Shown here in pieces: positions 26,409 through 36,943 of a stretch of DNA of 64,000 nucleotides. The notes beneath the pieces are model-generated. The model was not told the DNA's origin, ran no database searches, and saw nothing but the letters and a program-made list of their open reading frames with translations. The stretch's first letter is position 1, and the number at the start of each line of letters is the position of its first letter. The translations under genes were made by a program, and so were the position numbers. The DNA lies in contig NZ_JAUXXP010000054.1 of the NCBI RefSeq assembly GCF_030684895.1, forward strand, positions 1-64,000, given 5' to 3'. Source of the DNA: Pseudomonas sp. GTDB taxonomy: Bacteria; Pseudomonadota; Gammaproteobacteria; Pseudomonadales; Pseudomonadaceae.

Positions 26409-27128
26409 ATGAACCGGCTGATAATCATAAGTGCACTGCTTGGCCCCCTGGCTTTGAGTGGCTGCATGGCGCCCGCGGCTAAGCCGGATGATCCCTATTA
26501 CGCGCCTGTGATGCCGCGCACACCGCTGCCAGCGGCGCAGAACAATGGCTCTATCTATCAGGCCGGCTTCGACAATGGCTTGTTCGGTGACCGCAAGGCC
26601 TATCGCGTGGGCGACATCATTACCATCACCCTGAATGAGCGCACCCAGGCCAGCAAGAACAGCAACAGCAAGATCAGCAAAGACAGCTCGGCCAACCTGG
26701 GTGTGCCTAACCTGTTCGGTATGACTGCAGCCCCGAAAAACCCCCTGGCTGGCCTTAGCGCTTTGGGCATGACCAACGACACCCTGGGTCTGGATGCCAG
26801 TTTTGATGCCACTCGTTCAGCGGATGGCTCTGGCGCTGCCGGGCAGAGCAACAGCTTGACCGGCTCGATTACCGTATCGGTCGCCGAGGTGATGCCCAAC
26901 GGTATTTTGCTGGTGCGCGGGGAAAAGTGGATGACCCTCAATACCGGCGATGAGCTGGTGCGCATTGCCGGCCTGGTACGGGCCGATGACATTGCCACTG
27001 ATAACACCGTGTCTTCGACCCGGATTGCCGATGCGCGTATCACCTACTCGGGTACCGGCGCCTTTGCCGATGCCTCTCAGCCGGGCTGGATGAGCCGGTT
27101 CTTTCTTAGCCCAATGTGGCCGTTCTGA
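26409..27128 (+). CDS. flgH: Flagellar L-ring protein FlgH
   Basis: Outer-membrane lipoprotein (239 residues) forming the L-ring bushing around the rod. Lipoprotein signal with lipobox LALSGC (Cys19), then [20 protein letters not shown] and the C-terminal [20 protein letters not shown] typical of FlgH. Overlaps no neighbour; flgI begins 11 bases later. Confidence 0.96.
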   Translation: MNRLIIISALLGPLALSGCMAPAAKPDDPYYAPVMPRTPLPAAQNNGSIYQAGFDNGLFGDRKAYRVGDIITITLNERTQASKNSNSKISKDSSANLGVPNLFGMTAAPKNPLAGLSALGMTNDTLGLDASFDATRSADGSGAAGQSNSLTGSITVSVAEVMPNGILLVRGEKWMTLNTGDELVRIAGLVRADDIATDNTVSSTRIADARITYSGTGAFADASQPGWMSRFFLSPMWPF

Positions 27129-27139
27129 GGATGGCCAGC

Positions 27140-28243
27140 ATGACGCTTAGCAAATACCTGATCGCCGCTAGCGCTTTGTTGCTGGCTTCTCTGGCTCAGG
27201 CCGAGCGGCTTAAGGATCTGGCCAGCATCCAGGGCGTGCGCAGTAACCAGTTGATCGGCTACGGCCTGGTGGTGGGGCTTAGTGGCAGTGGCGACCAGAC
27301 CACCCAGACGCCTTTCACCGTGCAGACCTTCAACAACATGATGGCGCAGTTCGGCATCAAGGTGCCGCAGGGCGGCAACGTGCAGCTGAAGAACGTTGCC
27401 GCGGTGTCGATCCATGCCGACTTGCCGGCGTTCGCCAAGCCCGGGCAGACCATCGACATCACTGTGTCCTCCATCGGTAACGCCAAGAGCCTGCGTGGCG
27501 GCAGCCTGCTGATGACACCGCTCAAGGGTATCGACGGCAACGTTTACGCCATTGCCCAGGGCAACCTGGTGGTCGGCGGTTTTGACGCCGAAGGCGGCGA
27601 CGGCTCGCGGATTACCGTCAACGTGCCGTCGGCTGGTCGCATTCCTGGTGGTGCGACGGTCGAGCGGCCAGTGCCAAGCGGTTTCGATCAGGGCAACACC
27701 CTGACGCTCAACCTTAACCGTCCGGATTTCACCACGGCGAAGAATATCGTCGACCACATCAACGAACTGCTCGGCCCAGGTGTGGCGCAGGCAGTGGATG
27801 GCGGCTCGATTCGCGTCAGTGCGCCGCTCGACCCTAATCAGCGGGTGGACTACCTGTCGATTCTGGAAAACCTCGAGGTCGAGATTGGTCAGGCCGTGGC
27901 CAAGGTCATCATCAACTCACGCACCGGCACCATCGTGATTGGCCAGAACGTGCGCGTGCAGCCTGCTGCAGTCACCCACGGCAGCCTGACCGTAACCATT
28001 ACCGAAGATCCGATTGTCAGCCAGCCGGAAGCATTGTCTGGCGGCCAAACTGCCGTGGTGCCTCGCTCCAAGGTGAATGCGGATGAAGAAGCCAAGCCGA
28101 TGTTCAAGTTCGGCCCCGGGACCACGCTGGATGAAATCGTCCGCGCGGTGAATCAGGTGGGCGCTTCGCCTTCCGACCTTATGGCCATCCTGGAGGCGCT
28201 GAAACAAGCCGGCGCTCTGCAGGCTGATCTGATCGTTATCTAA
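27140..28243 (+). CDS. flgI: Flagellar P-ring protein FlgI
   Basis: Periplasmic P-ring subunit, 367 residues. Signal peptide [20 protein letters not shown] then A before [20 protein letters not shown], followed by [19 protein letters not shown]. The start at 27140 has GAGGA eight bases upstream; the ATG at 27131 is in the same frame but overlaps that site, and an earlier start overlapping flgH is not needed. Confidence 0.95.
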   Translation: MTLSKYLIAASALLLASLAQAERLKDLASIQGVRSNQLIGYGLVVGLSGSGDQTTQTPFTVQTFNNMMAQFGIKVPQGGNVQLKNVAAVSIHADLPAFAKPGQTIDITVSSIGNAKSLRGGSLLMTPLKGIDGNVYAIAQGNLVVGGFDAEGGDGSRITVNVPSAGRIPGGATVERPVPSGFDQGNTLTLNLNRPDFTTAKNIVDHINELLGPGVAQAVDGGSIRVSAPLDPNQRVDYLSILENLEVEIGQAVAKVIINSRTGTIVIGQNVRVQPAAVTHGSLTVTITEDPIVSQPEALSGGQTAVVPRSKVNADEEAKPMFKFGPGTTLDEIVRAVNQVGASPSDLMAILEALKQAGALQADLIVI

Positions 28244-28255
28244 GAGGGCTGCGCC

Positions 28256-29428
28256 ATGGACTCTCGCCTTTCAGCCGGTTTGCTCGGCGGCACCAGCACC
28301 GTCGACAGTGGTGCCTATAACGATCTCAATCGTCTCAACCAGTTCAAGGTCGGCGGCGACAGCGAAAAGAACATCAAGAAAGTGGCTCAGGAGTTTGAGT
28401 CGCTATTCCTCAATGAAATGCTCAAGGCCATGCGCTCGGCCAACGAAGCGTTCGGTGAAGGCAACTTCATGAACAGCAACGAGAGCAAAACCTACCAGGA
28501 CATGCACGATCAGCAGCTGTCGGTGACGCTGTCCAATCACCAGAACGGCATCGGCCTGGCCGACGTGCTGGTGCGGCAGATGTCGAAGATGAAACAGGCG
28601 GATAGCCGGCCCAATCCATTTGCTCAGGTCAATGAGCCGGTGCCGAATGCGCCGAGCAAGCCACTGGCCAAGGTCGACAGCGCGCGTGACGACACCTCGC
28701 TGATCAACCAGCGCCGTCTGTCTCTGCCGGGCAAGCTAACGGACCGTTTGCTGGCTGGCATCGTGCCGTCGGCTACAGCCGCTGATGGTCAGCCATTGGC
28801 GCAGAACGACTGGATTCCGGCCAAGGCCTTTGCCGCACCCGCCGATACTGCGCTGGGGCTCAACGGCATGGACGCGATCACCGGTCGGCGCATTGCCCAG
28901 CCGCCACTGGCGCCGGGCAAAGCCGCGTTCGGCTCGAAGGATGAATTTATTGCCGCCATGTTGCCGATGGCCGAGAAGGCTGCCGAGAAGATTGGTGTCG
29001 ACCCGCGTTATCTGGTGGCCCAGGCCGCGCTGGAAACCGGTTGGGGCAAGTCAATTATTCGTCAGCAGGATGGCACCAGCAGCCACAATCTGTTCGGCAT
29101 CAAGACCCACAACAGCTGGGAAGGCGACTCGGCGCGGGTACTGACCACCGAGTTCAAGGGTGGCAAGGCGGTCAAGGAAGCGGCCTCGTTCCGCGCCTAT
29201 GACTCCTTCGAGCACAGTTTTAACGATTTTGTGAGCTTCCTGCAGGGCAATGGCCGCTACGAGAAAGCCTTGGCCAGTACCGACAAACCCGAGCAGTTCG
29301 CCCGTGAGTTGCAGAAAGCCGGCTACGCCACGGACCCGCAGTACGCCCGCAAGATCGCTCAGATAGCGCGGCAGATGCAGACCTATCAAACAGTCGCGGC
29401 CGTCAGTACGCCGTCCACCAACGGATGA
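28256..29428 (+). CDS. flgJ: Flagellar rod cap / peptidoglycan hydrolase FlgJ
   Basis: Two-domain protein of 390 residues. The N-terminal rod-capping domain has VAQEFESLFLNEMLKAMRSA; after a linker, the C-terminal glucosaminidase/muramidase-type domain has LVAQAALETGWGKSI, followed by LFGIKTHNSWEGDS and RAYDSFEHSFNDFVSFL. It clears peptidoglycan for the growing rod. The dual-domain form is usual in gammaproteobacteria. Confidence 0.95.
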   Translation: MDSRLSAGLLGGTSTVDSGAYNDLNRLNQFKVGGDSEKNIKKVAQEFESLFLNEMLKAMRSANEAFGEGNFMNSNESKTYQDMHDQQLSVTLSNHQNGIGLADVLVRQMSKMKQADSRPNPFAQVNEPVPNAPSKPLAKVDSARDDTSLINQRRLSLPGKLTDRLLAGIVPSATAADGQPLAQNDWIPAKAFAAPADTALGLNGMDAITGRRIAQPPLAPGKAAFGSKDEFIAAMLPMAEKAAEKIGVDPRYLVAQAALETGWGKSIIRQQDGTSSHNLFGIKTHNSWEGDSARVLTTEFKGGKAVKEAASFRAYDSFEHSFNDFVSFLQGNGRYEKALASTDKPEQFARELQKAGYATDPQYARKIAQIARQMQTYQTVAAVSTPSTNG

Positions 29429-29434
29429 TGAAAC

Positions 29435-31474
29435 ATGGCTGACCTACTCAGTATTGGCCTCTCCGGGCTGTCGGCGAACAAGACCTCGCTGGCGGTGACT
29501 GGCCATAACATCGTCAACGTCAATACGCCGGGTTTCTCGCGCCAGGAGACGATCCAGGCCACGCGCATTCCGCAATTTAGCGGTGCCGGCTATATCGGTT
29601 CGGGCACCACCCTGGTCGATGTGCGGCGCATCTATAACGAATTTCTCAATACCCAGGTGCGCAGCAGTACCGCGCTCAACAGTGATGTGCAGTCCTACCT
29701 CAGTCAGATCAACCAGCTTGACTCGCTGCTGGCTGGTAGCACCACCGGGATCAATCCGGGGTTGCAGAAGGTTTTTGCTGCGCTGCAAACCGCTGCCGAA
29801 GACCCTGCCAATATTCCGGCACGGCAGTTGGCGTTGTCCGAAGCCGAGGGCTTGGCCAAGCGCTTCAATACCGTGTACGACCGCTTGTACGAACAGAACG
29901 CCTTTATCAACAAGCAGCTGTCGGCGGTGACCGATCAGGTCAATCAGCTGGCCACCTCGATTGCCGGCTACAACGATGCCATCGCCGTGGCCGCCTCCAA
30001 CGGTCAGCAACCCAACGATCTGCTCGACGCTCGTGAAGAAGCAGTGCGCAAGCTGTCGACCTTTATCGGTGTGACGGTGGTGGCGCAGGATGACAACAGC
30101 TACAACCTGTTTGTCGGCTCCGGCCAGCCCTTGGTGGTCGGCAGCCAGGCCTCGCGTCTGGAGGTGGTGCCCGGCTTGTCCGACCCACTGCGCAGCGAAG
30201 TGCAGTTTGTCAGCGGCAATTCGCGCCAAGGCATTACCTCACTGATTACCGGCGGCGAAATGGGCGGGCTGATCCGCTACCGCGAGGATGTGCTGGACAC
30301 CACCTTGAATGCCGTCGGCCGTTTGGCGCTGTCGGTTACCGATCAGGTCAACCGCCAGCTGGGCCAGGGCCTGGACCTCAATGGTCAGTTTGGTAATGGC
30401 CTGTTTCGTGACCTCAATGATCCCATTCTGATTGGCCAGCGCAGCCTGGCGCGTGTCGGTAACAGCGATACCACGGCCAACCTCAATGTGCTGATCAAGG
30501 ACACCACCCAGCTGACCACCAGCGACTATGAAGTGGAATTCACCAACGCCACGGATTACACCGTACGGCGCGTCAGTGATGGCACCAGCTTTGGCCCGTT
30601 CGATATTACGGCACTGCCGGCGGCGGAATTCGATGGCGTTTCGCTGAATGTGGCCAGCGGCACCTTTGCCGCCGGTGACCGCTTCCGCATCATGCCGACG
30701 CGCAACGCCGGGCAGAACATCCGCGCGGATATGAAACGGCCTGAAGAGCTGGCCTTTGCCGCACCGCTGAAATCGCAAACCAGTCCGGCGAATATCGGCA
30801 CTGGGGTGATCAGTCAGCCGACCCTTAAAACCGAGATCGACATCTACGATCCAGTCGCCCAGGCCGATCTGGAAACCAGCCTGCGCAACGCGCCGCCGCT
30901 GCGCATCGTCATGGGCGCCGGCGGGGGTGCCACTCAGGGTTATGACGTCGTCGATATCAACGGCAACGTGATTGATACCGGGGTCATCGTACCTGGGCAG
31001 AACAACAAGCTGACCATCACTGTGCCCGCTACGGTTGGCCCGCCTGCAGTACCGGTGCCCTTCGATTACGAGGTGACCATTAGTGGTCGGCCGCAGGGTG
31101 GCGATAATTTTTCGGTTTCTTTCAACACCAATGGGGTGTCTGATAACCGCAACGCCTTAAAGCTGATTGATCTGCAGAATCGCGCGACGATTGGCATCAA
31201 TCCACTGGCGCCTGCTACTACCGGCTCAAGCTTTACCGATGCTTACGGCGATTTGGTGGAGCGGGTGGGCACCCTGACCAGTCAGGCGCGGGTCGATGGC
31301 GAGGCCACTGGCGCTATTCTCAAGCAGGCCACCAATAACCGTGACTCGGTATCGGCGGTCAACCTCGATGAAGAAGCGGCCAAACTGATTCAGTTCGAGC
31401 AGTACTACCAGGCGTCGGCGCAGATCATTCAAGTTGCCCGCAGCCTGTTCGATACACTGATTAACACGTTCTGA
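29435..31474 (+). CDS. flgK: Hook-filament junction protein FlgK (HAP1)
   Basis: First hook-associated protein, 679 residues. The N-terminus DLLSIGLSGLSANKTSLAVT then GHNIVNVNTPGFSRQE and the C-terminus EEAAKLIQFEQYYQASAQII are conserved D0 segments. The central region is long, at the upper end for the family, with several probable beta-rich domains. Starts six bases after flgJ. Confidence 0.95.
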   Translation: MADLLSIGLSGLSANKTSLAVTGHNIVNVNTPGFSRQETIQATRIPQFSGAGYIGSGTTLVDVRRIYNEFLNTQVRSSTALNSDVQSYLSQINQLDSLLAGSTTGINPGLQKVFAALQTAAEDPANIPARQLALSEAEGLAKRFNTVYDRLYEQNAFINKQLSAVTDQVNQLATSIAGYNDAIAVAASNGQQPNDLLDAREEAVRKLSTFIGVTVVAQDDNSYNLFVGSGQPLVVGSQASRLEVVPGLSDPLRSEVQFVSGNSRQGITSLITGGEMGGLIRYREDVLDTTLNAVGRLALSVTDQVNRQLGQGLDLNGQFGNGLFRDLNDPILIGQRSLARVGNSDTTANLNVLIKDTTQLTTSDYEVEFTNATDYTVRRVSDGTSFGPFDITALPAAEFDGVSLNVASGTFAAGDRFRIMPTRNAGQNIRADMKRPEELAFAAPLKSQTSPANIGTGVISQPTLKTEIDIYDPVAQADLETSLRNAPPLRIVMGAGGGATQGYDVVDINGNVIDTGVIVPGQNNKLTITVPATVGPPAVPVPFDYEVTISGRPQGGDNFSVSFNTNGVSDNRNALKLIDLQNRATIGINPLAPATTGSSFTDAYGDLVERVGTLTSQARVDGEATGAILKQATNNRDSVSAVNLDEEAAKLIQFEQYYQASAQIIQVARSLFDTLINTF

Positions 31475-31504
31475 CGCGCCGTCTAGAACTTCGAGGTTAG
31501 TTTT

Positions 31505-33184
31505 ATGGTGATGCGCATCTCTTCGATCCAGGCCTTCAATAACGGTGTCAGTGGCCTTGGGCGCAACTATGCCAACCTGATCCGCACCCAGGAGCAGATC
31601 AGCAGCGGTAACCGTATTCTGACTCCGGCCGATGACCCGGTGGCCTCGGTACGCCTGCTGCAACTCGAACAGCAGCAGGCGCTGCTGGGCCAGTACAAGG
31701 AAAACCTCACGGCTGCGAAGAACAGTCTGACCCAGGAAGAAACCACCATCAAATCGGTGGTCAACGTGCTGCAGCGCATTCGCGAGCTGGCGGTACAGGC
31801 CGGCGGCGGTGCGCTGTCAGCCGATGATCGTAAGTCGATTGCCAAGGAGTTGGGCGAGCGCGAGGGCGAACTGCTCAATCTGATGAACAGCCGCAACGCC
31901 CGTGGCGAGTACCTGTTCAGTGGCTTTCTCGGTAAAACCGAACCGTTCTTGCGTAATCCCGATGGTAGCTATTCCTATCAGGGCGATGAGGGCCAGCGCA
32001 GCTTGCAGGTAGCGGGCTCAAGTAGCGTGGCGATCAACGATAACGGCAAGCGCCTGTTTGAAGATGTAAGCAATGCCAATCGGATTATCAATGCGCTGGG
32101 CGTTAATAACGCCGCCTTACCGACGCCGCCGTTACCGGCCACCAACATTCCGGCGCTGCCGACAGCAGATCAGCGCGTGTTTATGTCGCCTGGTCTGGTG
32201 CAGGATAATCAGGCATTCAACAGCAGCTTTCGTGCGGGTGAGCCCTATTCGCTAGCCTTTGTGAGCGGCAAAGAGTTTCGCATCTATGACAGCGCTGGCG
32301 CCGATGTGACCTCGGAAATTCCCGGTGGCGGTCTGATTGACCCCCTGGCTAGTGGTGGCAATACCATCAATTTTCGCGGCATGCGTTTCCAGTTGGATGT
32401 GGTGTTGCAGCCTGGGGACAACGAGCTGGATCTGGACAACCTGCTGGCCAATACCGCCACGCCGGGAACCCCGGGCATCAATACCCATAGTTTCACCCTG
32501 CAGTCGGCGCCGACGGACTTTGCCGTCAACCGCTCATCAACCAACAATTCGGCTGCAATTGTTGCTCCGGCAGGTATCAGTAACCAGGCAACCTTTGACA
32601 GCCAGTTTCCGACATCCGGGGTTGTCCTGCGCTTTACCGACGACACGAACTATGAGGTCTACTCCCAGCCGGTTGGGCCGGGTAGCCCGGTACTCGCTAC
32701 CGGTACGGTGGCTGGACCTTATCCGGCAACCTTCAGCGTGTTCGGTGCTGATTTCACCCTGTCCGCTCCAGCGGCGGTTGCCGGTGGTGACGAGTTCGGC
32801 CTGCAGCCACAGTTTCAGGAACAGCGCAGCATCCTCAACACCATCAGCCGTTTGCGCCAGGCGCTGGAGTCTTCGCCGACCTCACCGGCCGGTAACCTGG
32901 GTGTGCGTAACGAGGTGGCGATTGCCTTGACTAACCTGGACAGCGGGATGGGCAAGGTGCTGGAAGTGCAGACGGAGATCGGTGCACGGATGAACCTGAT
33001 TGAAACCACCGAAATCGATAATGAAGATGTCACCTTGGTCAACAAGGCCGTACAAGCAGACCTGCGCGAACTGGATTACGCCGAAGCGCTGTCACGCTTG
33101 TCATTTCAGACCATCATTCTGGAGGCTGCGCAGCAGAGTTATGTGAAGATCGCCGGGTTGAATTTGTTCAATCAGTTGCGTTGA
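31505..33184 (+). CDS. flgL: Hook-filament junction protein FlgL (HAP3)
   Basis: Third hook-associated protein, 559 residues, with flagellin-like termini: MRISSIQAFNNGVSGLGRNY near the start, RILTPADDPVASVRLLQLEQ, and LSRLSFQTIILEAAQQSYVK at the end. The central insert is larger than in enteric FlgL. Start taken at 31505 (GAGG eight bases upstream); an in-frame ATG two codons later is equally possible. It is followed by the glycosylation island rather than directly by fliC. Confidence 0.94.
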   Translation: MVMRISSIQAFNNGVSGLGRNYANLIRTQEQISSGNRILTPADDPVASVRLLQLEQQQALLGQYKENLTAAKNSLTQEETTIKSVVNVLQRIRELAVQAGGGALSADDRKSIAKELGEREGELLNLMNSRNARGEYLFSGFLGKTEPFLRNPDGSYSYQGDEGQRSLQVAGSSSVAINDNGKRLFEDVSNANRIINALGVNNAALPTPPLPATNIPALPTADQRVFMSPGLVQDNQAFNSSFRAGEPYSLAFVSGKEFRIYDSAGADVTSEIPGGGLIDPLASGGNTINFRGMRFQLDVVLQPGDNELDLDNLLANTATPGTPGINTHSFTLQSAPTDFAVNRSSTNNSAAIVAPAGISNQATFDSQFPTSGVVLRFTDDTNYEVYSQPVGPGSPVLATGTVAGPYPATFSVFGADFTLSAPAAVAGGDEFGLQPQFQEQRSILNTISRLRQALESSPTSPAGNLGVRNEVAIALTNLDSGMGKVLEVQTEIGARMNLIETTEIDNEDVTLVNKAVQADLRELDYAEALSRLSFQTIILEAAQQSYVKIAGLNLFNQLR

Positions 33185-33251
33185 GCCGCAGCCACTAGGC
33201 CGCTCGTCGCGGCACCAGGGCACGTTCTACTCATCAGGGATATGGCAGCGC

Positions 33252-35579
33252 ATGACCGAACAGATTCTGGCTTTTTCTACCAAGGCGGGTTCACTCGCTC
33301 TGCTCGATGGTCGTCTGCACAGCGCCTGCGTGCTACCGCAGGTGCTCTTCAGTGTCGCGCAGTGGCGCGAGAGGGCTGACGCCTGCCTAGCCGAGGTGCT
33401 CTCGCAAGGCTGGGCCAGCATGGCGGTGCGCAGCAGCAGCAGCCGTGAGGACGGCGAACTGTCTTCGGCGGCCGGCGCGTTCGACTCCTGCCTGAACGTC
33501 GACTCCGACGGCTTGCCTGCGGCCATCGAGCAGGTGCTCGAGTCGATGGGCGGGCTGGGCGCCAGTGAGCACGATCAGGTCTTCGTTCAACCTATGGTCG
33601 GCGATGTACGTATGGCTGGTGTCGGTTTTGGCCTCGACCCGGCCACCTTGGCGCCGTATTTCGTGATCAACTACGACGAGAGCAGTGGGCGCACCGATGC
33701 CGTGACCTCCGGGCGCTCCAACGAGCTGCGCACCTTTTATGCACATCATGCTGCCAGTGAGCTGCCGTCTTCGCTGGCGCCCGTGGTGGCGCTGTTGCGC
33801 GAATTGCAGGCGCTGTTCGGGCGGCAGGCCATGGACATCGAATTTGCCGTGGATGCGCAGGCACGGCTGTATCTACTGCAGGTGAGGCCGCTGGTGCTCG
33901 GCGCCGAACCGGCCGATGCCCAGGCGCATGGCAAGCTGGTTCGCCTGATCCATGACCGTATTGCCCAAGGCATTCGTCCACAGCCCTTTCTACATGGTGA
34001 GCGCACCGTATTCGGGGTGATGCCGGACTGGAACCCAGCCGAAATCATCGGTGTGCGACCGCGGCCGTTGGCGCTGTCGCTGTACCGCGAATTGGTCACC
34101 GACATGATCTGGGCCTACCAGCGCAACAACTATGGCTACCGCAATCTGCGCAGCTTCCCGCTGATGCTGCATTTCCATGGGCTGCCTTACATCGACGTGC
34201 GCGTCAGCTTCAACTCCTTCATACCGCGCGACATCGACGGAGCCCTCGCCGACAAACTGGTCAATTACTACATCGAGCGCCTGTTGGCCGCGCCCAATCT
34301 GCATGACAAGGTCGAGTTCGAGATCGTCTTCTCCTGCTACACGCTGGATCTTCCGCAGCGCCTGCAGGCGCTGCAGGACGCCGGTTTTACTGAGGCCGAG
34401 TGCCGACGCCTGGGCGACAGCCTGCGCGAGTTGACCAACCGTATCGTGCACAACGAAACCGGTCTGTGGCGCACTGACCGGCAGAAGCTCGACGTGTTGC
34501 TGGCCAGGCGCGACGAGATACTCGGTGCCGATACCGATCCGGTTACGCGCATCTACTGGCTGTTGGAAGACTGCCGTCGCTATGGCACGCTACCGTTCGC
34601 AGGCTTGGCGCGGGCCGGTTTCATTGCTGTGCAACTGCTGCGCTCGCTGGTCACCGTGGGCGTGCTCGACCAGAGCGAATACGATGCCTTTCTCAATGGC
34701 CTGTCCACGGTCAGCGGGCAGATGACTCAGGATCTGGCGCAGCTGGATCGCACCACCTTCCTGGCCCGCTACGGTCACCTGCGACCGGGTACCTACGACA
34801 TCCTGTCGCCGCGCTACGACGAGGCTCCCGATCTCTATTTCGATTGGCACAACCTGGCGGTCGAGACGCGTCACGACAGCACCCGTTTCGCTCTATCGCT
34901 GGCACAGATGCGCGAGATCAGTCGCCTGCTCAGCGAGCATGGGCTGTCCCACGACGTGGTGGGGCTGTTTGATTTTCTTCAGGCCGGTATCGAGTTGCGC
35001 GAATACGCCAAATTCGTGTTCACGCGCAACCTGTCCGATGCGCTGTCACTGTTCCGTGAGCTGGGCCATGACCTGGGGTTCAGCGCCGAGGACATGTCCT
35101 ACGCCAACATCCAGGTGATCAAGGAACTGCATGCTGCCAGTGCCGACCCCAGGGAGCTGATCGCCGCCAGTATCGAGGAAGGGCGCCGGCGTTACGGCGA
35201 AACCTGCCAGATCGTGCTGCCGCCGCTGATCACCAGCGCCGAGGACGCTTTCTGTTTCCACCTGCCGCAGGCCGAGCCGAACTTCATCACCCAGCGTCAG
35301 GTGACCGGCGCGGTGATGGACTACCACCAGCGCGATCAGCTGCAGGGCGCTATCGTCATGATCCCCAGCGCCGATCCTGGGTTCGATTGGATCTTCTCCC
35401 ACTCTATCGCCGGCTTTATTACCGCCTATGGCGGCACCAATTCGCACATGGCCATCCGCGCCAACGAACTCGGTCTGCCGGCCGTGATCGGGGCAGGAGA
35501 GGTGCTCTACCGCAAGTGGGCTGCGGCGCAGATGCTCAACATCGACTGCGCCAACCGGCGCGTCGAGGTGTTGCGGTGA
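33252..35579 (+). CDS. Probable L-glutamine kinase (PEP synthase-like, Cj1418 type)
   Basis: Protein of 775 residues with the domain order of PEP synthase/pyruvate-phosphate dikinase relatives: an N-terminal ATP-grasp region (MAVRSSSSREDGELSSAAGA, later VQPMVGDVRMAGVGFGL and MDIEFAVDAQARLYLLQVRP) and a C-terminal swivelling phosphohistidine domain (AYGGTNSHMAIRANELGLPA, His732). Between them lies a long region unlike PEP synthase, and there is no pyruvate-binding barrel. This is the architecture and size of C. jejuni Cj1418, shown to phosphorylate the amide nitrogen of L-glutamine via a phosphohistidine (His-737, from memory). The next two genes match the next two pathway steps in the same order. 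Family is seen; the substrate is inferred from context. Confidence 0.78.
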   Translation: MTEQILAFSTKAGSLALLDGRLHSACVLPQVLFSVAQWRERADACLAEVLSQGWASMAVRSSSSREDGELSSAAGAFDSCLNVDSDGLPAAIEQVLESMGGLGASEHDQVFVQPMVGDVRMAGVGFGLDPATLAPYFVINYDESSGRTDAVTSGRSNELRTFYAHHAASELPSSLAPVVALLRELQALFGRQAMDIEFAVDAQARLYLLQVRPLVLGAEPADAQAHGKLVRLIHDRIAQGIRPQPFLHGERTVFGVMPDWNPAEIIGVRPRPLALSLYRELVTDMIWAYQRNNYGYRNLRSFPLMLHFHGLPYIDVRVSFNSFIPRDIDGALADKLVNYYIERLLAAPNLHDKVEFEIVFSCYTLDLPQRLQALQDAGFTEAECRRLGDSLRELTNRIVHNETGLWRTDRQKLDVLLARRDEILGADTDPVTRIYWLLEDCRRYGTLPFAGLARAGFIAVQLLRSLVTVGVLDQSEYDAFLNGLSTVSGQMTQDLAQLDRTTFLARYGHLRPGTYDILSPRYDEAPDLYFDWHNLAVETRHDSTRFALSLAQMREISRLLSEHGLSHDVVGLFDFLQAGIELREYAKFVFTRNLSDALSLFRELGHDLGFSAEDMSYANIQVIKELHAASADPRELIAASIEEGRRRYGETCQIVLPPLITSAEDAFCFHLPQAEPNFITQRQVTGAVMDYHQRDQLQGAIVMIPSADPGFDWIFSHSIAGFITAYGGTNSHMAIRANELGLPAVIGAGEVLYRKWAAAQMLNIDCANRRVEVLR

Positions 35580-36178
35580 GGGTGGTGCTGGTCAGCCAGC
35601 GCGTAGATGTGCTGGCCGACCGGGGCGAGCGGCGTGATGCGCTGGATCAGCGCTTGCCGGACTGGTTGGCGAGCCATGGACTGTTACCGGTGCCGGTGCC
35701 CAATCGCCCTGAACGAGTGAATGCCTTGTGGACGCAGTTGAAGCCCTGCGCGGTGGTGCTCAGCGGCGGCAACGATCTTGCCGAGTACGGTGGCGATGCT
35801 CCGGAGCGTGACGCTGTCGAACGTGCGTTGCTGGCGCGAGCCATGGCCGAGCGGGTGCCGCTGTTTGCCCTGTGCCGTGGGGCGCAACTGCTGCTTGATG
35901 CCTTTGGCAATCGTCTCGAACAGATGGCTGGGCATGTTGGTACGCGTCACCGCTTGGTGATCGACGGTCGCAAGGTGGAGGTCAACAGCTACCACCAATG
36001 GGGCTGCCGTTCGCTGATCGCGCCACTGGAAGTGCTGGCATGCAGCGAGGATGGCGTAATCGAGGCCTTCTTTCACCCGCAACTGCCGCTGCTTGGCGTG
36101 ATGTGGCACCCCGAGCGGGAAATGCCTTTCGCCGAGCTGGATGGTCTGCTTCTGAATCGCTGTCTGAACAAGGAATGA
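35576..36178 (+). CDS. Probable gamma-glutamyl-CDP-amidate hydrolase (class I amidotransferase fold, Cj1417 type)
   Basis: A 200-residue stand-alone class I glutamine-amidotransferase-like hydrolase. Nucleophile Cys100 in FALCRGAQLLLDAFGN, and His178 and Glu180 in GVMWHPERE, complete the catalytic triad; VLSGGNDLAEYGG is the oxyanion-side loop. In C. jejuni the homologue Cj1417 cleaves CDP-L-glutamine to glutamate and cytidine diphosphoramidate. The GTG start overlaps the stop of the preceding kinase gene by four bases (GTGA), so the two are coupled. A general gamma-Glu-GABA (PuuD-like) hydrolase is the alternative, but the neighbourhood argues against polyamine catabolism. Confidence 0.78.
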   Translation: MRVVLVSQRVDVLADRGERRDALDQRLPDWLASHGLLPVPVPNRPERVNALWTQLKPCAVVLSGGNDLAEYGGDAPERDAVERALLARAMAERVPLFALCRGAQLLLDAFGNRLEQMAGHVGTRHRLVIDGRKVEVNSYHQWGCRSLIAPLEVLACSEDGVIEAFFHPQLPLLGVMWHPEREMPFAELDGLLLNRCLNKE

Positions 36179-36185
36179 GCGTTAC

Positions 36186-36926
36186 ATGACACGAGCCATC
36201 ATCCTTGCCGCCGGGCGCGGCAGTCGCATGGGCGAGCTAACCGCCGAGCAGCCTAAGTGTTTCGCCCGCCTGCACGGTCGCCGCCTGCTGGACTGGCAGC
36301 TGGGCGCGCTGCGTGGCGCTGGAATCGAGCGCCTGGGCCTGGTGCGAGGCTATCGCGGCGAATGCTTCGACGAGCCGTTAACCTATTTCGAGAACCCGCG
36401 CTGGCAACAGAGCAATATGGTGCGCACGCTGCTGGCCGCCGACGCTTGGCTAGCAACGGAGGCGTGCATCGTCAGTTACAGCGACATCTTCTACAGCGCC
36501 GCCACCGTGGCCGCGCTTAGCCGGGTGGAGGCGGGCTTGGCGATTGCCTACGACCCGCACTGGTATGCGCTGTGGTCGCAGCGTTTCGCGGATCCGCTGG
36601 CCGATGCTGAGAGTTTTCGTCTGGATGCCAATGGCAATCTGGCGACTATTGGCGAGCGCTGCCAAAGCGTCGCCGAGATCGAGGGGCAGTACATGGGCCT
36701 GCTCAAGTTCACTCCGGGCGGCTGGACACAGGTGCGTGAGTTGCTGCAGCGACTCGGTGACGACGCGGTGGATCGCCTGGACATGACCAGCCTGCTGCGG
36801 CTGCTTTTGCAGGCCGGTATGCCGATTGCCGTGTCGCCGGTGCAAGGGCCGTGGGGGGAGGTGGACGCCGCCGACGACCTGGCGCTCTATCATCGGATTA
36901 TGCCTCTCGCTGCAATTGCCCCCTGA
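36186..36926 (+). CDS. Probable CTP:phosphoglutamine cytidylyltransferase (LicC-like NTP transferase, Cj1416 type)
   Basis: Nucleotidyltransferase of 246 residues. The nucleotide-binding loop is AIILAAGRGSRMGELTAEQP with the conserved Lys in PKCFARLHGRRLLDWQL; a metal-binding Asp lies in VSYSDIFYS. This short form resembles LicC/phosphocholine and related cytidylyltransferases and the campylobacter Cj1416, which joins CMP to glutamine phosphate. It begins seven bases after the hydrolase gene. The nucleotide (CTP) and acceptor are inferred from gene order; by sequence alone it could activate a sugar or choline phosphate. Confidence 0.75.
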   Translation: MTRAIILAAGRGSRMGELTAEQPKCFARLHGRRLLDWQLGALRGAGIERLGLVRGYRGECFDEPLTYFENPRWQQSNMVRTLLAADAWLATEACIVSYSDIFYSAATVAALSRVEAGLAIAYDPHWYALWSQRFADPLADAESFRLDANGNLATIGERCQSVAEIEGQYMGLLKFTPGGWTQVRELLQRLGDDAVDRLDMTSLLRLLLQAGMPIAVSPVQGPWGEVDAADDLALYHRIMPLAAIAP

Positions 36927-36943
36927 GTTCTGGAGCTGCCTTC

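Noticed and set aside
33252..35579. Phosphoenolpyruvate synthase (ppsA) or phosphotransferase enzyme I
   Set aside because: It has the ATP-grasp and phosphohistidine parts but lacks the C-terminal pyruvate/PEP-binding barrel, and the neighbours point to glutamine phosphorylation.
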